Shown: piece by piece, positions 1 through 11,402 of the stretch
How positions within the stretch are numbered: position 1 is the stretch's first letter
How the letters are laid out: each line of letters opens with the position of its first letter
NCBI GenBank assembly: GCA_004794655.1
Contig: SMMW01000622.1
Location: forward strand, 11,660,501 to 11,724,500
From: Marisa cornuarietis
Lineage: Eukaryota; Mollusca; Gastropoda; Architaenioglossa; Ampullariidae
Reading direction: 5' to 3'
DNA: 64,000 bases
The notes under the pieces: generated by a model
The model's input: only the letters and a program-made list of their open reading frames with translations
What the model was told of the DNA's origin: nothing
Database searches by the model: none
Program-made: the position numbers and the translations under genes

Positions 1-1566
1 TTGTGACAATGAGTGAAGAAGTAAAGTGCGCTGACACCGGTCAACTGTATTACCACTACTGTCGTTTCTTGCTGGTACCAAGCGATGCCAGGCAGTGGAT
101 GGTGAATTCCATTGTGCCACCAGCCCAACACCTTGTTGTCTGCAGGAGATACCTATCGGATCATTGCTGTTGTTCAGATCATCATTGCTTGAAGCAATTG
201 ATTTGAGGCAGCGGCAGGCGACAATTGAGCCCAGGAGGGGTTTGTCAGCGGTGACCATTTATGACCATTTATGTGCTACGATCGACTTGCCTACTGTCTA
301 TCTATGAAGCATCAAGAGGCAGGTAGCTGAGTGGCACTACCATTTTCTCTGCGAGAGGCTGAACTGACCACGTCCCGGGGGCATGCAAGTATGAATTCAG
401 AGAGCCATGAACCTTTGGTTCAGGGAGAGACCCTGAGTCCAGGCATATGTATTTATATATATATATATAGATATATGACACTTACTGTTAATATTTGCCA
501 CTGAACATTATGTGTGTAACTGTTTGATTTCATGTTAACCTACTTAGTTTAATAATATTCATTTACACTGGTTCACGTGTTGTTAAGCACGCAAGTGGGG
601 AGAGAGTGTTAATTTGGGTGAGTGCATGCGGAGATGCGAAATCAGGTTAGTGGGAGTAAAAGGGTGAAAGGAGGGTGAGGCGACCCTACAGAGGTGACCC
701 CTTCCCCCTTAGGCTATCTAGCCATCCCTTCTCCTCACAGTTTCTCCACACAGAGTTGTTGACAAAAACAATCTAAAACTAATTCTTTACTTATTTTTAC
801 TATTTTATATAATTTTACAAAAAGTGCTGCCATGCAGCACTGGTTTAAGCTGTGTTTAGTTTATTAACAATAAAAAAAGCAGACAGTCTAGCCTACTCTA
901 GGCCACTTGTAACAAATGCTTCCCACTCACTACTTCATACACCCTGACGGAGCTCTTTTAAACCAACCCTCTCCCTCCATTTAGTAAGCCTGTAGTTAGA
1001 TACCAAACTAACAACATTAGTAAGCAGGCACACATTCTGATCCCCAGCCACAGATGAGAAGATTAGTCTGCAGGCAGATAATTTGATCCCCAGTCAAAGA
1101 CGCAGTAAAAGAGAAAGTTTATGATTAACTTACCATCAACAAAAACAGAAACTTTGAAAAAAATGTTGCACTTATTGCCCATCTAAAAAGTACATAAAAA
1201 TGACCAAGTTGCATCAAATAAACCTGAAACCTGAAAACACATTGTTTAAATTCTGACATTGAGAAAAATTTGAGAAAAGTAATACAGAGCAAAGATGTTT
1301 TTATACAATAAAAAAATATGCAACACCAAAACATTAAAATTAGGCTCTGCATACAGTAAAATCACAACTGACATATCCACATCCAATGTTAAGCAACTAG
1401 TAATTCAACTATTAGCGATTTTATTTTTATTTTGAAAATGATCTCTTTGGGTGTATAGTGCTCTATCAAAGTTCTACAAGGTATAAGTTATTTATATGCT
1501 TTACAAAAAGAACTGCACACTAAATACAAAAAGAAAAGTTCAAAAGAAACTTAAGCCAAGACTCAC
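1..1566. other. Left flank: AP1AR intron or downstream sequence
   Basis: This stretch follows the last AP1AR exon I could place (donor at 1566/1567, minus strand). The minus strand should hold the roughly 100 C-terminal residues that the human protein has and that are missing here, but I found no convincing exon, so they are probably beyond the left edge. A short TA tract lies near 455-470. The first 400 bases are GC-richer than the rest and look repeat-like; a tRNA A-box-like string (TAGCTGAGTGG) occurs near 324-334 without a good B box. No gene is called. Confidence 0.4.
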
Positions 1567-4500
1567 CTGCCTCATGGTCCCATTCGAGCTCAAGGGAAGA
1601 TCCTTCTGTCAGAGACCGATCTTTTGTTTGTGCTGTGCTACTACTTGAGCTGTTTACATCCCCTGAAGGTGAGCAGAAGAGAAAAAGAGTTTTTCAATAT
1701 AAACTATATGAGCTTATTTATTACAATATGATCGGTGTTTACATGCCATTTAAGCCAACAATCAAAAACAGTGCCTATGTACCTGAAGGAATGAACAATC
1801 TCAACAGGTCTGTCATGTATTATGCTGGGAACAACAGCGCCATCTTTTATTTTCCTGAAATCTATGTATCTCTTTTGTCTTATCTTATTTATTCCTGAAA
1901 ATTCTTATCACGCCAATGTAGAAAATTTGATAAGGCATTGCCGTGATCTTGCTTATGACCTGCAAAAAAGTCAATAATGCACTATCATCGGAAAATTTAA
2001 TGAGACAGCTATTCTCTTTGGTAATAATGCAGCTGTCTGTATACATAATATACAACAGGGGTGATAGAAAACATCACTGTGGAGATTCAGTTATTGATGA
2101 AGAAATCTTATTCAGTGCATAGTGGCATTAAAAATGTGGTTACTGTTAACACTCTTCTTCTAACAAAGCAGAGATGATAACCTTAATACTGAATTTGTGA
2201 GACATACCATAACTTGCATGGATCTGTGCACGTGCAGCTAAGGATCTTGCTTTGACATTTGCCAGAAAAATTTCAAAATCATCCTCTCCTCCTGCACTAG
2301 AAAAACAAAAGCAGATTGTTTTAGCACTGGATTTACTGAAACCACCCTTAAGAAGGCAATATTTTTCATAATTACATAAGCAGCATGCCTTTGAACATAT
2401 CAATTGGGAAATATCCTGAAGATTTTTATATTTTTGCAACACATTTTAAAAAATGTTAGCCATTCTTTCTGCCTTATTCAATTCCACTGCTTTATCCACA
2501 AGCAAGAACTTGAAATGACAACTGTGCTCTTGCAAAGAGAGAACAAGAAGAATAAGGTGCACGCACACTTCCCATTCCTCATCATCACCCAGCCATGAGC
2601 GAGACCCGTTAATGGAGGCATTCTTTATGGCAGTCTTCTCCTTGGCTCGCTGGAGTTTGGCAATGTAAGCTGCTTCTCGCTTGGCCTCAAAATAGGCCTC
2701 TTCTTCTCTTTTCAGCTCCTCTTCTTGATGAGACAGCTTTAAGCAAACAGGTAACAACATTTTAATGTTGGTTTTGCTATAAAATTTTCCATTATCTGAA
2801 TTATGCACTTCCTCATTTCTTGAAATACAAAGTCGGAATTTTAAAAAGTTAAGCTCAAAGTCATTATTAATATGCATTAATGTCCTAAGGGTACCTTTCA
2901 ATTTCAAAGTGTAGGCTTTAAGTAACAAAGATGAATGTTTAAAAATAATCCATGTCAGAATCACTGTTTCCTCTTCATGTCATTACACGTGGGCTCTTTC
3001 AGCTGAACTCACTTGGAACTCATGCTATATTGATATGGGGTAATTTTAGAATTTGTCTACCAATCTCAAAAAGTATGAAAGTTATTGTAGTTCATTAAAC
3101 ACATCTTTATCTAATAATACATAACTGAGATGCCAACAGAAGAGATTAAAATAACAAAATGTTTAAGTACTTTTGTTAAATAAAAGAAAATTCACAATCA
3201 AAATCAACGCACAAATCTTTGATACTCTTAGAAACAGGAAAGAGTTAATGACATTTGCATTGTGAACTTTAACATTCATTCACAAATTTCAGGGAGCCAG
3301 ATGAGTCACTGTGTGAATCACACTGACAGAGATGCATTGACATCAACCTCTGAATGAGAATCAGACTGGCTGCTTCATCACGTTCGCTGCAAACATGATG
3401 CTATATAAATATGTACACACCAATGTAAGTACTCTCTGTTACAAAGCAGTTCTCTACACTTGAAGACAGCTTGTGTGTGGTATGACTTTGTTTAGTCTAC
3501 TATGTTGGTCATCTGCTAACAAAGACTCAAGCCAAAAAGCAGGTCAAACAGATCAGTATCATAAGCTTTGTGCAGCTAAACTGCACTATCAAATGCTCAA
3601 AATGGAAAAGGTATATGAAGCAATCTGAATTTCCTACTCTTTCAAATTGTGATAAAGGCTAAACCATGTCAAATATAAACTTAAGCTGAAAGTTGCTGGC
3701 ATGTTAGCAGAATGTAGTGCCATCATTCTTAATACAAAAATGTGCTGAGAATTTATCAATTAGAAAACATTTTATGTACTGGTCTAAATTCTAACTACTG
3801 ACAGCACTGAAATCTGCTTCCATGCAAGAGTTTCAAGCATATACTAGTGAGACATTGCTCAGTCAGCAAGCCTACAGCCTGCAATGATACTACGTAATAT
3901 TTGCAGAAAATGTGGTGCTGAATAAAGTATGAATAATATGAATAGCTGGGAGTTAGGACATTAAAAAACCATGAATACTTTGCAATCTTTTAAGCTAATT
4001 AGTAAGAAAACCAGGAAATACAGAAAGAAAGCAATTTGTTTTCATAAAGATAAAAAACAGGAAATATGCATCCTCACTACACATGCAGACACATGCAAAT
4101 ACTTCCCAAGATGGTTATTTTAAAATTATGAAAGCATGTAAACTATTTTGGACAGTAACTCTACAGTCAGTAAAAGTTTTATTCAGATATGAGGAATAAA
4201 CATTCACAAATTTAACGCAATAATTTATAGTCTGATTCAAGTCACACTTTATTTAGGCAACACTGGCTGTTATTACATGTATCTATCTATAAGCAAAGAG
4301 ATTCACCAAAACAGGACAATATTATCTGAGTGGTTGAAACCAGATGTTTGCCACTATCCATTCAGCGAAGTATATAGGGATAGCTGCTTAGGCACATTTG
4401 TTCTACTGTTTGTGTGCTGGCGACTTTGGTTGACAATGAAATACAGAGAAAGCACACCCACACACACTGAGGTAAAATGGCAACAGCATGCACATGCACT

Positions 4501-7500
4501 TGCATACATATCAGAAATAAAACTTGGAAATAGCTTGCTTGATTGTTAGGATCTCTTTTACTGTTTGCTTTAGTTTTTTGTCATTTTTTCTTGACACTAA
4601 ATTTTGACAACTCCATATAGAACACAAACTACATCCTTGCATGAAAGAAAAGAAGGGGGTGTCCACATTGGAAAACGGAGCAGCCCAGCCTTACTTTCCC
4701 TCATGGTGAATCTCTCTGCTATAAGTCTATCCTGGAATAATGGAGTTTTACATATTTTCTCAAAATTCTGTAAAATTTAGTTTTTTAGAGTTGACTCCAT
4801 ATCATTTTGGAAACAAATGTGAAATGAATGTAAGCTACATATCCTTGTCTGGACTAGCTCTCTACAGAGAGCTTATAATATTCACAGGAGTAGAAAGAGG
4901 CATGCATTTCCAGCATATAAACTATTATTTAACAAAGATGAGAAAGGACATGAAGGCTGTGATCAAAGTAGCCAAACATATATAAGCATACCTTTATCTC
5001 TAACTCTTGATCAATTCGCTTTTGTTCATGCACTATGACATCAAACTGTCGGGACTTCAGCAGCTGTACCTCTCGGTCAGTCAACAGTCTTGACCAAAAA
5101 CAAGTTAAAAACAAAACTCAGCTCAAAAATTATACAAAAAGAAATGTGAAAACTAGTAAAAGAAAAGTAGAACATCAATAGTGGTAGGTACAGAAAAGGA
5201 AAGGTAACTCAAGGACTTTCAGAAAATGAAAGCGTTAACAAATTGTGCAGGCAATTGAGGCTAGTTTAAAAAAAAAAGGGGGGGCGGCACTTTTCCTGTG
5301 TTCTGTGTCTTGATTTTGTTTTCGAAGATGGGGTGGGAAAACACAATGTAAAAAGATGGTGTGCCATGAGGGTGGACAGGGAATGTGCGTGGATGTAAGC
5401 AGGAGAAAACATCTCCATGGATTTCAACAGAACTTGTCATTTACATATCTTACGAAAAGTAAAAAAGAAAAGGGTTGATCCTGGAAACATGACGCAAACA
5501 GAAAATTACATCATGAAGATTGAAAAAAAAACTGACGGCAAACCCAAGATAAGCAGGAACACATAACATAAAGACAACAAATATAGAAGGGTAATAGCAA
5601 CAACAATCTTTTAAATTTGCACATCAACATATCAACATTTCATGAGAAAAAGAGTATGTCAAACAATTTGGCTTTTTTAATGCTATGACTTTCCATGCCA
5701 AGACATACCCACTGCACATAGGAAGACACTGTGAAAGGTGCTGAAGTAAGTTCTAGCTGTCCTCTGGCAGCCACATTTTTAAAAATATTTGTATAATTAG
5801 TGTGCTACTATACATTGTATAGTATTAAGAATGTGCATGGAAAACAGGTAAGATAAAGATGTGTAAACATATTTATACAAAAGAATACTAATTATTAAAC
5901 TTGCAGTTAGGATTAAAGCAATAGTCAGCTCCTAGTGCTCACTGCATCGTATTGTGTTTCTCTTATGACTGGTAGCTCCAGTACCAGTTTGGGATGAGAA
6001 GATCAAAAAGAAGAATCCCCTACTATGTGCAGTTTCACAAATTTCTACCTCCCACTGGGTTTAGTGTATATATATATATAAAGTCCAGAATGTTCTGGAA
6101 GGTTCTAGATGTTTTGTAGTGGGGCTGAAGGCTGCTTACCACTCCATGATTGCGATTCGTTCATGAACCGTAAGTGCATTTGGAATTGAATCATCAACAT
6201 CAATATATTTCAATAAAATTCACGAAAGATGTTCCAAAGTTTAGTGGCTCTAGGAGCACCAAACTCTTAGTGGTTCACTCTATTGTGTACAGCACAACTC
6301 TCTACCAGCCAACAACCATTAAATGGGCTGACACAGCTATCAAACATATTGACCAAAAGACTTACCCAAACAATTTAAAGGATGGACAGAGAAAATGGAC
6401 AGCATTAGTGTGAAAATAGACTGTAATAATATCAAATAAATTATTATAAAGAACAACTAAGAAATAAAATGACTACTTGCTTAATGGGAAGATTATATAA
6501 GAGTTGTCTTAATCATGTCTGTTAATTAGATTTTGAATGTTTACTGAGTAGATCTTGGAGCTTGGCCTTTGCAAACTGAGAGACAAGTAAATGTTCTACA
6601 TTACCCAACCAATATAAAAAAAATAAAATTAAGCAGAAAAATGTTTGAGTAAAACATCCTGCCACCCACAATTTATGAGCTGGACTCACCGGCTCATCTC
6701 ATTCTGCGGTGTATCCTGCAAAAAAAAAAAAAAAGTTTGTTAAAAATTATAAGCATGAAGAAACCAAAATTTGCACTATACTTTCCAGAAAACTTAAATG
6801 AATGCTACATACATTCACTTTTAAAAAATGTCTCTCTCTCTCTCACATATACTATATGGAAAAGGAAATGAGCCACTGCAATAATACAGTATTTGCTAAT
6901 ACTTACATCATCCATCAAGTTTTCAAACTGAAATAAAATAATAACAACTTTTAAATGAATGGAAAACAGATACTTGCTAAGTTCCAATACAAACAAGTAA
7001 AATCTACTTAAAATAATTTTAAGTAATTGTACTACGTCTGCGATAAGCCTTTGTTCTTGAATAACTACTGAGCTTCCAAGCTCAAAGTTAATTAGACTTA
7101 AGACACTAAGGGGACACTGCCCTCTTCATTTGTAAGATCTCCTTCTGGTAAATTCATTTACAAAGTGACCACTTCCCCTTTTGCTAATAAACTGATAAGT
7201 AAATAAGCAATATGGTTTTAAAAAAACTTTACCCTAATTGGAAATATCTATTCGAATATTTACAAAGCATATATATATATATATAGTCTATATGTATATA
7301 GTACTCAGAATGAATGAAGTTTTTTGTATTTCTATGCCAAAACACTTAACTCCTTAAAGGACTAGTGGGCTTCATAATTTTCTACTAATGATTGAGTAAA
7401 GATCACCGCTAGATACTATTTCCCCAATCTGGGCAAATACACTCTTTCTATTCTTTTAAATACTTATCTACAAACATCATCATGCGTAGAATGAGGTCAA

Positions 7501-10500
7501 AATTGTTGTCAGATTTGTACACAGATACACCTGAATAACCTATGGTCCTATCTCTTCCACTGGCTGAAGCCTTTACAAGGTAAACATAATTATTCATGTA
7601 CAATCCTGATGCCTGTGTTGGTGACCTCTTCCTGAGCATGGTGATCTACCTTGAAAACAGAAGAGGAGTATCCCCAGACTTGGGGAAATAGTATCTCATG
7701 GTGAACTCAGAGGAAAATTTTGTACCTAAATAATCCTTTAAATAATAAAATTCCTGCAGCACCACAGCAAGTGAAACTAACATTTCTGGAAGTGAAGGTA
7801 GGGAAGAACAGCCAGAAAGAGGGCAAGATGGTCTGATGGCAAATGGATGAATGGATGGACACATATTCACTTAAATTTACATCTAGCAAGTAGAACAGCT
7901 ATATTTCAGTGGTGCTAGATATTTATTGGAACAGAAAGGACAAATAAATAAAAGCATGCAGGTCTGTCCGGCTTGTAGTATAATTATGTCAAAGCTATAG
8001 TGATGATGGGCTGGTAGGAATGGTTGGCATCTGCACAGTCAGAAGTGCTGCAGAAGTAAATGACAATGAAATTCCAAGAAAAAAAAACCCCAAGATAAAT
8101 ATCGCATTTTCTAAGCTGTCAGAAAATGTTGGAGAACACCCAGAAAAGACAATTTTGCAACAAAATATGATAAACGTGTTTTCTCAGTTTCAGAAATGAA
8201 TTTATGGTTAAGAACCAAACAAATATTTTTTAAATAAAAATATTAAAAACGAATAAAGGTGACTTCAAGGCTAAAGCTCCAAGAATCTCTGTACAATCAC
8301 TGATTCTTTTTTGTTTCCACAGTTCTATTTGTTTTCATCATAGACTACATAAGCATAAATATGGACTACAGACTTCTTGGCAGACAGGGAAATGCAACAG
8401 TGGTAACTGGCCAAAACTTTGCACAATGGTATAATAAAGGTATAAAAGAAAGGCTTATATTTGTCCCAATCACTTAGAATGTAGCCAAGCAAACAGTAAT
8501 TATTTTAATTAAAAAACTACAATAATCTAAATATAAATAAATAAATAATCAAAGCTTTAAATGCATACAAAAAAATCCCTTTTATACAAGTGCATCAGTA
8601 ATTTTTAATATGCCAGGTATTCAAGGACTTGAATGTGCAAAGCAAAACTATTCTGCATGTATGGAAGGTTGCAAAACATATCAGGAATAGACTACATACA
8701 CTTGATGCAACCTGCAGCAAAGGAAAAACAAAAATGAAGATTACACTGTGCATTACTTTGGCTTCTGGTACCATAATTCAGATTGGTTTGCCTGGTTCTG
8801 GTGGACAAGTCTAGTAACACAATGCATCAAAACCTGATGGTGATTGTAGTATGTCTACATGTACTCAGAGACGTTTAGTAGCTTGTATATATGCTTTGGT
8901 TACTTTTAGAATAAAGTTATGTGATATTCACAATAGTATCTTGCCAAAATTTGAATACATGTTTTGATGTAAAGCACACATCCACATTTGGGTGAGGAAG
9001 GAGAGATTTTATATTGCTGCAACAATATGTTATTACAATGACAGTAAGGTAATAGCACAAATATGACAGGTCAAGTATAAATGTGCTGCACACTGGTTTA
9101 AACAACAGCATGAGATTTTAGGTGAAAAGCTTTGTCAATAAATAAATGCATTAAAACATCTTCAGGAACATAAAAACACTAACAAGTAGCATATCTACAA
9201 ATTATACAGACCATGCATAATAGCACATACAAGCATTTATTTATTAATTTTAAAAAGTAGGGGAGGCTCTGAAACCTAGTGGTTTGTGTGTGCCAAACTG
9301 GAGGGGAAGTCACTGTTTTGATGCTTTTTTTTTGAAGCTTCCCCTGCCCACCTGCTGCTGCTAAGCAGAAAAAGACACATGTAACAATATATCAGAAAGG
9401 AAAAAGACAGTGACAGGTGAGGGTCAGGCTCTGCCTTTTATATGCTTTGACTCTTAGACACTGCCCTTAAGGCCACTAGACTATATGTAATCCTTTTTAC
9501 GTTGTAATAAAATCTACAATAACTCACCTCTATTGACTGAAACTGGTCTGTACTGTCTCTTGACTTAAAGTAACTTCTCCTGAAATAATAATATCTTATT
9601 AAGTAAACATTTTTTATGTCTATATCATATATGTATTCCATTTGAAATCACTTTCTCAGAAATAAAAAAAAAGCTTGTGATGGATTTAAAATATTGTTTG
9701 AAGATATGGTGAGAAAAAGAACAAATGGAGTTTTAAAAAATGGAGAAGGGCTACAAAAAGTGAGAGAGAGAGAGAGAAAGACAGAAAAAGATAGAGAGTA
9801 AGGTGAGGAGATATGAAAGAACAGATCTATATATCCCATTCTATAATTATGAAACAGGATGTAGGCCTAATTAATTTCCATACATAGTACAATTACAACT
9901 GTTCCCCTTCTATGGTATCCCCAACAAGGCTGTCACAATTAATACTTATGATCTTCATTTAATTTTAAAGTGGGTCACGCTGTAAACGCTTGTCGTCTTA
10001 AAATCAAGTCTTGCAATACGAACTACTGCCCTGTTACGTCTAGGGCTTTTTTTGTCCTTTACAAAGTTGCATCTTTGTCACGCAAAGAAAAAATTGTTGT
10101 AAGTACTATTTTCAAACTTGTATGTTACAACTTAAAGTTGTGCACAGTATAACTCAGCACTTTTCAGGATGTTACACTGATCGATTGAGTAAAAATTCAG
10201 ATGACGACATAACATTGATCCTCAGTATCATCACAAAGTGTTCACTGAAAAGAGCTGTACTGAACGAATTGTAACATGCAGTCACGTTGCCACTAATATG
10301 AATTTACAGTCAAAGCGATGATAAATGACACTTCATGAAGTATATGTAGGTATGTACGATTCGGATGTAAACGATGGCTTGGGAGGCGTGTCGAGTCGAA
10401 CTCTTGTTCTACATACACTTTACAGTTACAAGGTATGGCAGTGAGAAAAAAATCTCACCTCCTGTCTAGCTTGCCACAGCATCTTGCTAAACAGTTTCCC

Positions 10501-10502
10501 AT
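1567..10502 (-). CDS. AP1AR: AP-1 complex-associated regulatory protein (gadkin/gamma-BAR), 5' and middle exons; C-terminus not found
   Basis: Eight coding exons (minus strand, 5' to 3'): 10502-10459, 9579-9528, 6927-6907, 6715-6690, 5088-4992, 2736-2567, 2296-2208 and 1662-1567. All junctions are GT-AG and keep phase, giving about 198 residues; human AP1AR has about 300. Matches to the human protein, in order: an N-terminal MGNC with further cysteines (the vertebrate protein is lipid-anchored there), a FENL motif, a charged coiled coil around residues 45-115 (LTDREVQLL..., EEAYFEAKREAAYIAK), an acidic GGEDDFEIFL motif, and SSLELEWDHEAG. In vertebrates gadkin sits on trans-Golgi/endosomal membranes, binds AP-1 and kinesin-1 and restrains ARP2/3. 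The 2736-2567 exon uses a GTGCGT donor, chosen because it keeps phase with the strong tttttctag acceptor. The assignment rests on ordered motif matches recalled from the human protein, not on a search. Confidence 0.85.
6907..6927 (-). CDS. AP1AR: 21-nt microexon of AP1AR (FENLMDD)
   Basis: A phase-0 exon of exactly seven codons lies between a tttcag acceptor and a GTAAGT donor on the minus strand. It encodes FENLMDD, which matches the conserved FENL block of vertebrate AP1AR, so the exon is unlikely to be chance. Both neighbouring exons join it in phase 0, so skipping would remove seven residues without a frameshift. Confidence 0.8.
7375..7722. mobile_element. MITE-like inverted-repeat element, copy 1 (AP1AR intron)
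   Basis: The left arm (7411-7434, agatactatttccccaatct and on) recurs inverted at 7660-7696 (cttggggaaatagtatct). Similarity extends outwards weakly (gatcaccgct against the inverted gttcaccatg). The middle has no credible coding sequence. A second, interrupted copy is at 44905-45850. No clear target duplication was seen, so the ends are approximate. Best explained as a non-autonomous DNA transposon of unknown family. Confidence 0.6.
9760..9778. repeat. (GA)n microsatellite
   Basis: Short simple repeat of GA dinucleotides in the first AP1AR intron. Confidence 0.7.
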
Positions 10503-10990
10503 TTTGACAAGTTGGTGGCCTGGTTCATAATAGGCCACATTTGCTTGTCGCTTACTCGTCACATGCCAATGATACTTCCTTCGTCAGTAACGCAGACTTT
10601 CGAAAGCGGAAGCTCGTACTGGGGAGAACTCCTTGCACGTCAACCCGAAAGGGAGCCGATAAAGGTTTTACAAAAGCACGTATTGTCAATTTCACAAAAA
10701 AACAAAACAACTGTTGTAGCCGTAAGCACTGTGGCAGAAAGCGGTGTCAGTTGATTTGTAGATGTACGCCGAAGCTGAGTAATCTTGACACCTGCAAGAA
10801 TATTTCGGGAGACCCTTTCATTTCGTTCCCAATGTCCATGGTACTGATTTTCTAAGCTAAAGTTTCTCAATAAGAACCTCCATAACTTTAATTTAGTTTA
10901 TAAATTCATCTGTTTTGTTCACCAAGCATCCGACAATTTGAGGAAGTTCTTCTGACTTACAATTTTTCATTATAGCAGTAGAGGGACTAG
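10503..10990 (-). promoter_or_regulatory. Presumed AP1AR 5' UTR and promoter region
   Basis: This is the sequence immediately upstream of the AP1AR start codon (CAT at 10500-10502 on the plus strand). It is noticeably richer in GC and CpG than the flanking DNA between 10520 and 10800, as expected for an animal promoter, but I see no TATA box or initiator at a definite place. Open frames here on both strands look fortuitous. Confidence 0.35.
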
Positions 10991-11205
10991 TTATTAGCCA
11001 AGGACACACGGCCTTCCTCCCCTCGCTCGGTACTTGCTTTTCACCACTGCAGTGAGAGGCTTTGGGCTTAGATCTCGTCTCGGGACACTCTCTGTATGTG
11101 ATGCGACACTTTCTGCGGTCTCCTTCCTTTACCCCCTCCCCCCGAAATAAAAGTGTAAAATCACTTCAGGGTGGAAACACTTCCTACTAAACCAACAAAT
11201 AACCT
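10990..11205 (+). repeat. tRNA-derived SINE-like repeat, copy 1 (degenerate)
   Basis: It shares an ordered series of blocks with the neighbouring 11210-11402 repeat: ctgcagtg, agatctcgtct / agatctcatct, cactctctgtat / cactctgtatatgacac, gtgtaaaatcac / gtgcgaaatcacc, and a tail cttcctactaaaccaacaa. The head resembles a decayed tRNA gene (A-box and B-box positions). It lies upstream of AP1AR. Confidence 0.55.
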
Positions 11206-11209
11206 GCAT

Positions 11210-11402
11210 ATATGGGACGCGCGGTACTGCAGTGGTTGAAACACTAACACCGCAGCGAGAGGTACTGGATTAAGATCTCATCTTGGAAGTAAAACACTCT
11301 GTATATGACACCTGTTTGCACGGGTGGGCGTCGGGGAACTGCATCCCCCAGAGTGCGAAATCACCGCAAGGTAGAAGTGCTTTCCTACTAAATCAATCAA
11401 CC
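11210..11402 (+). repeat. tRNA-derived SINE-like repeat, copy 2
   Basis: The head ggtactgcagtggttgaaac resembles a tRNA D-arm/A box. The GGATTAAGATCTC string about 40 nt further on resembles a B box (GGTTCRANNCC). The tail ends tttcctactaaatcaatcaacc. It is tandem with the related copy just upstream. It is too diverged for a functional tRNA and extends well past tRNA length, so a SINE is the better reading. Confidence 0.6.

Noticed and set aside
1125..1352. 75-residue minus-strand frame as the last AP1AR exon
   Set aside because: Hydrophobic Phe/Cys-rich translation with no acidic LEWE motif; unlike the AP1AR C-terminus.
10541..10870. Open frames of 104 and 76 residues on opposite strands upstream of AP1AR
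   Set aside because: No family features, mutual overlap, and location in the presumed promoter.
11210..11402. Candidate tRNA gene
   Set aside because: The B box is degenerate, no acceptor stem pairs, and similarity to the neighbour runs far beyond tRNA length.
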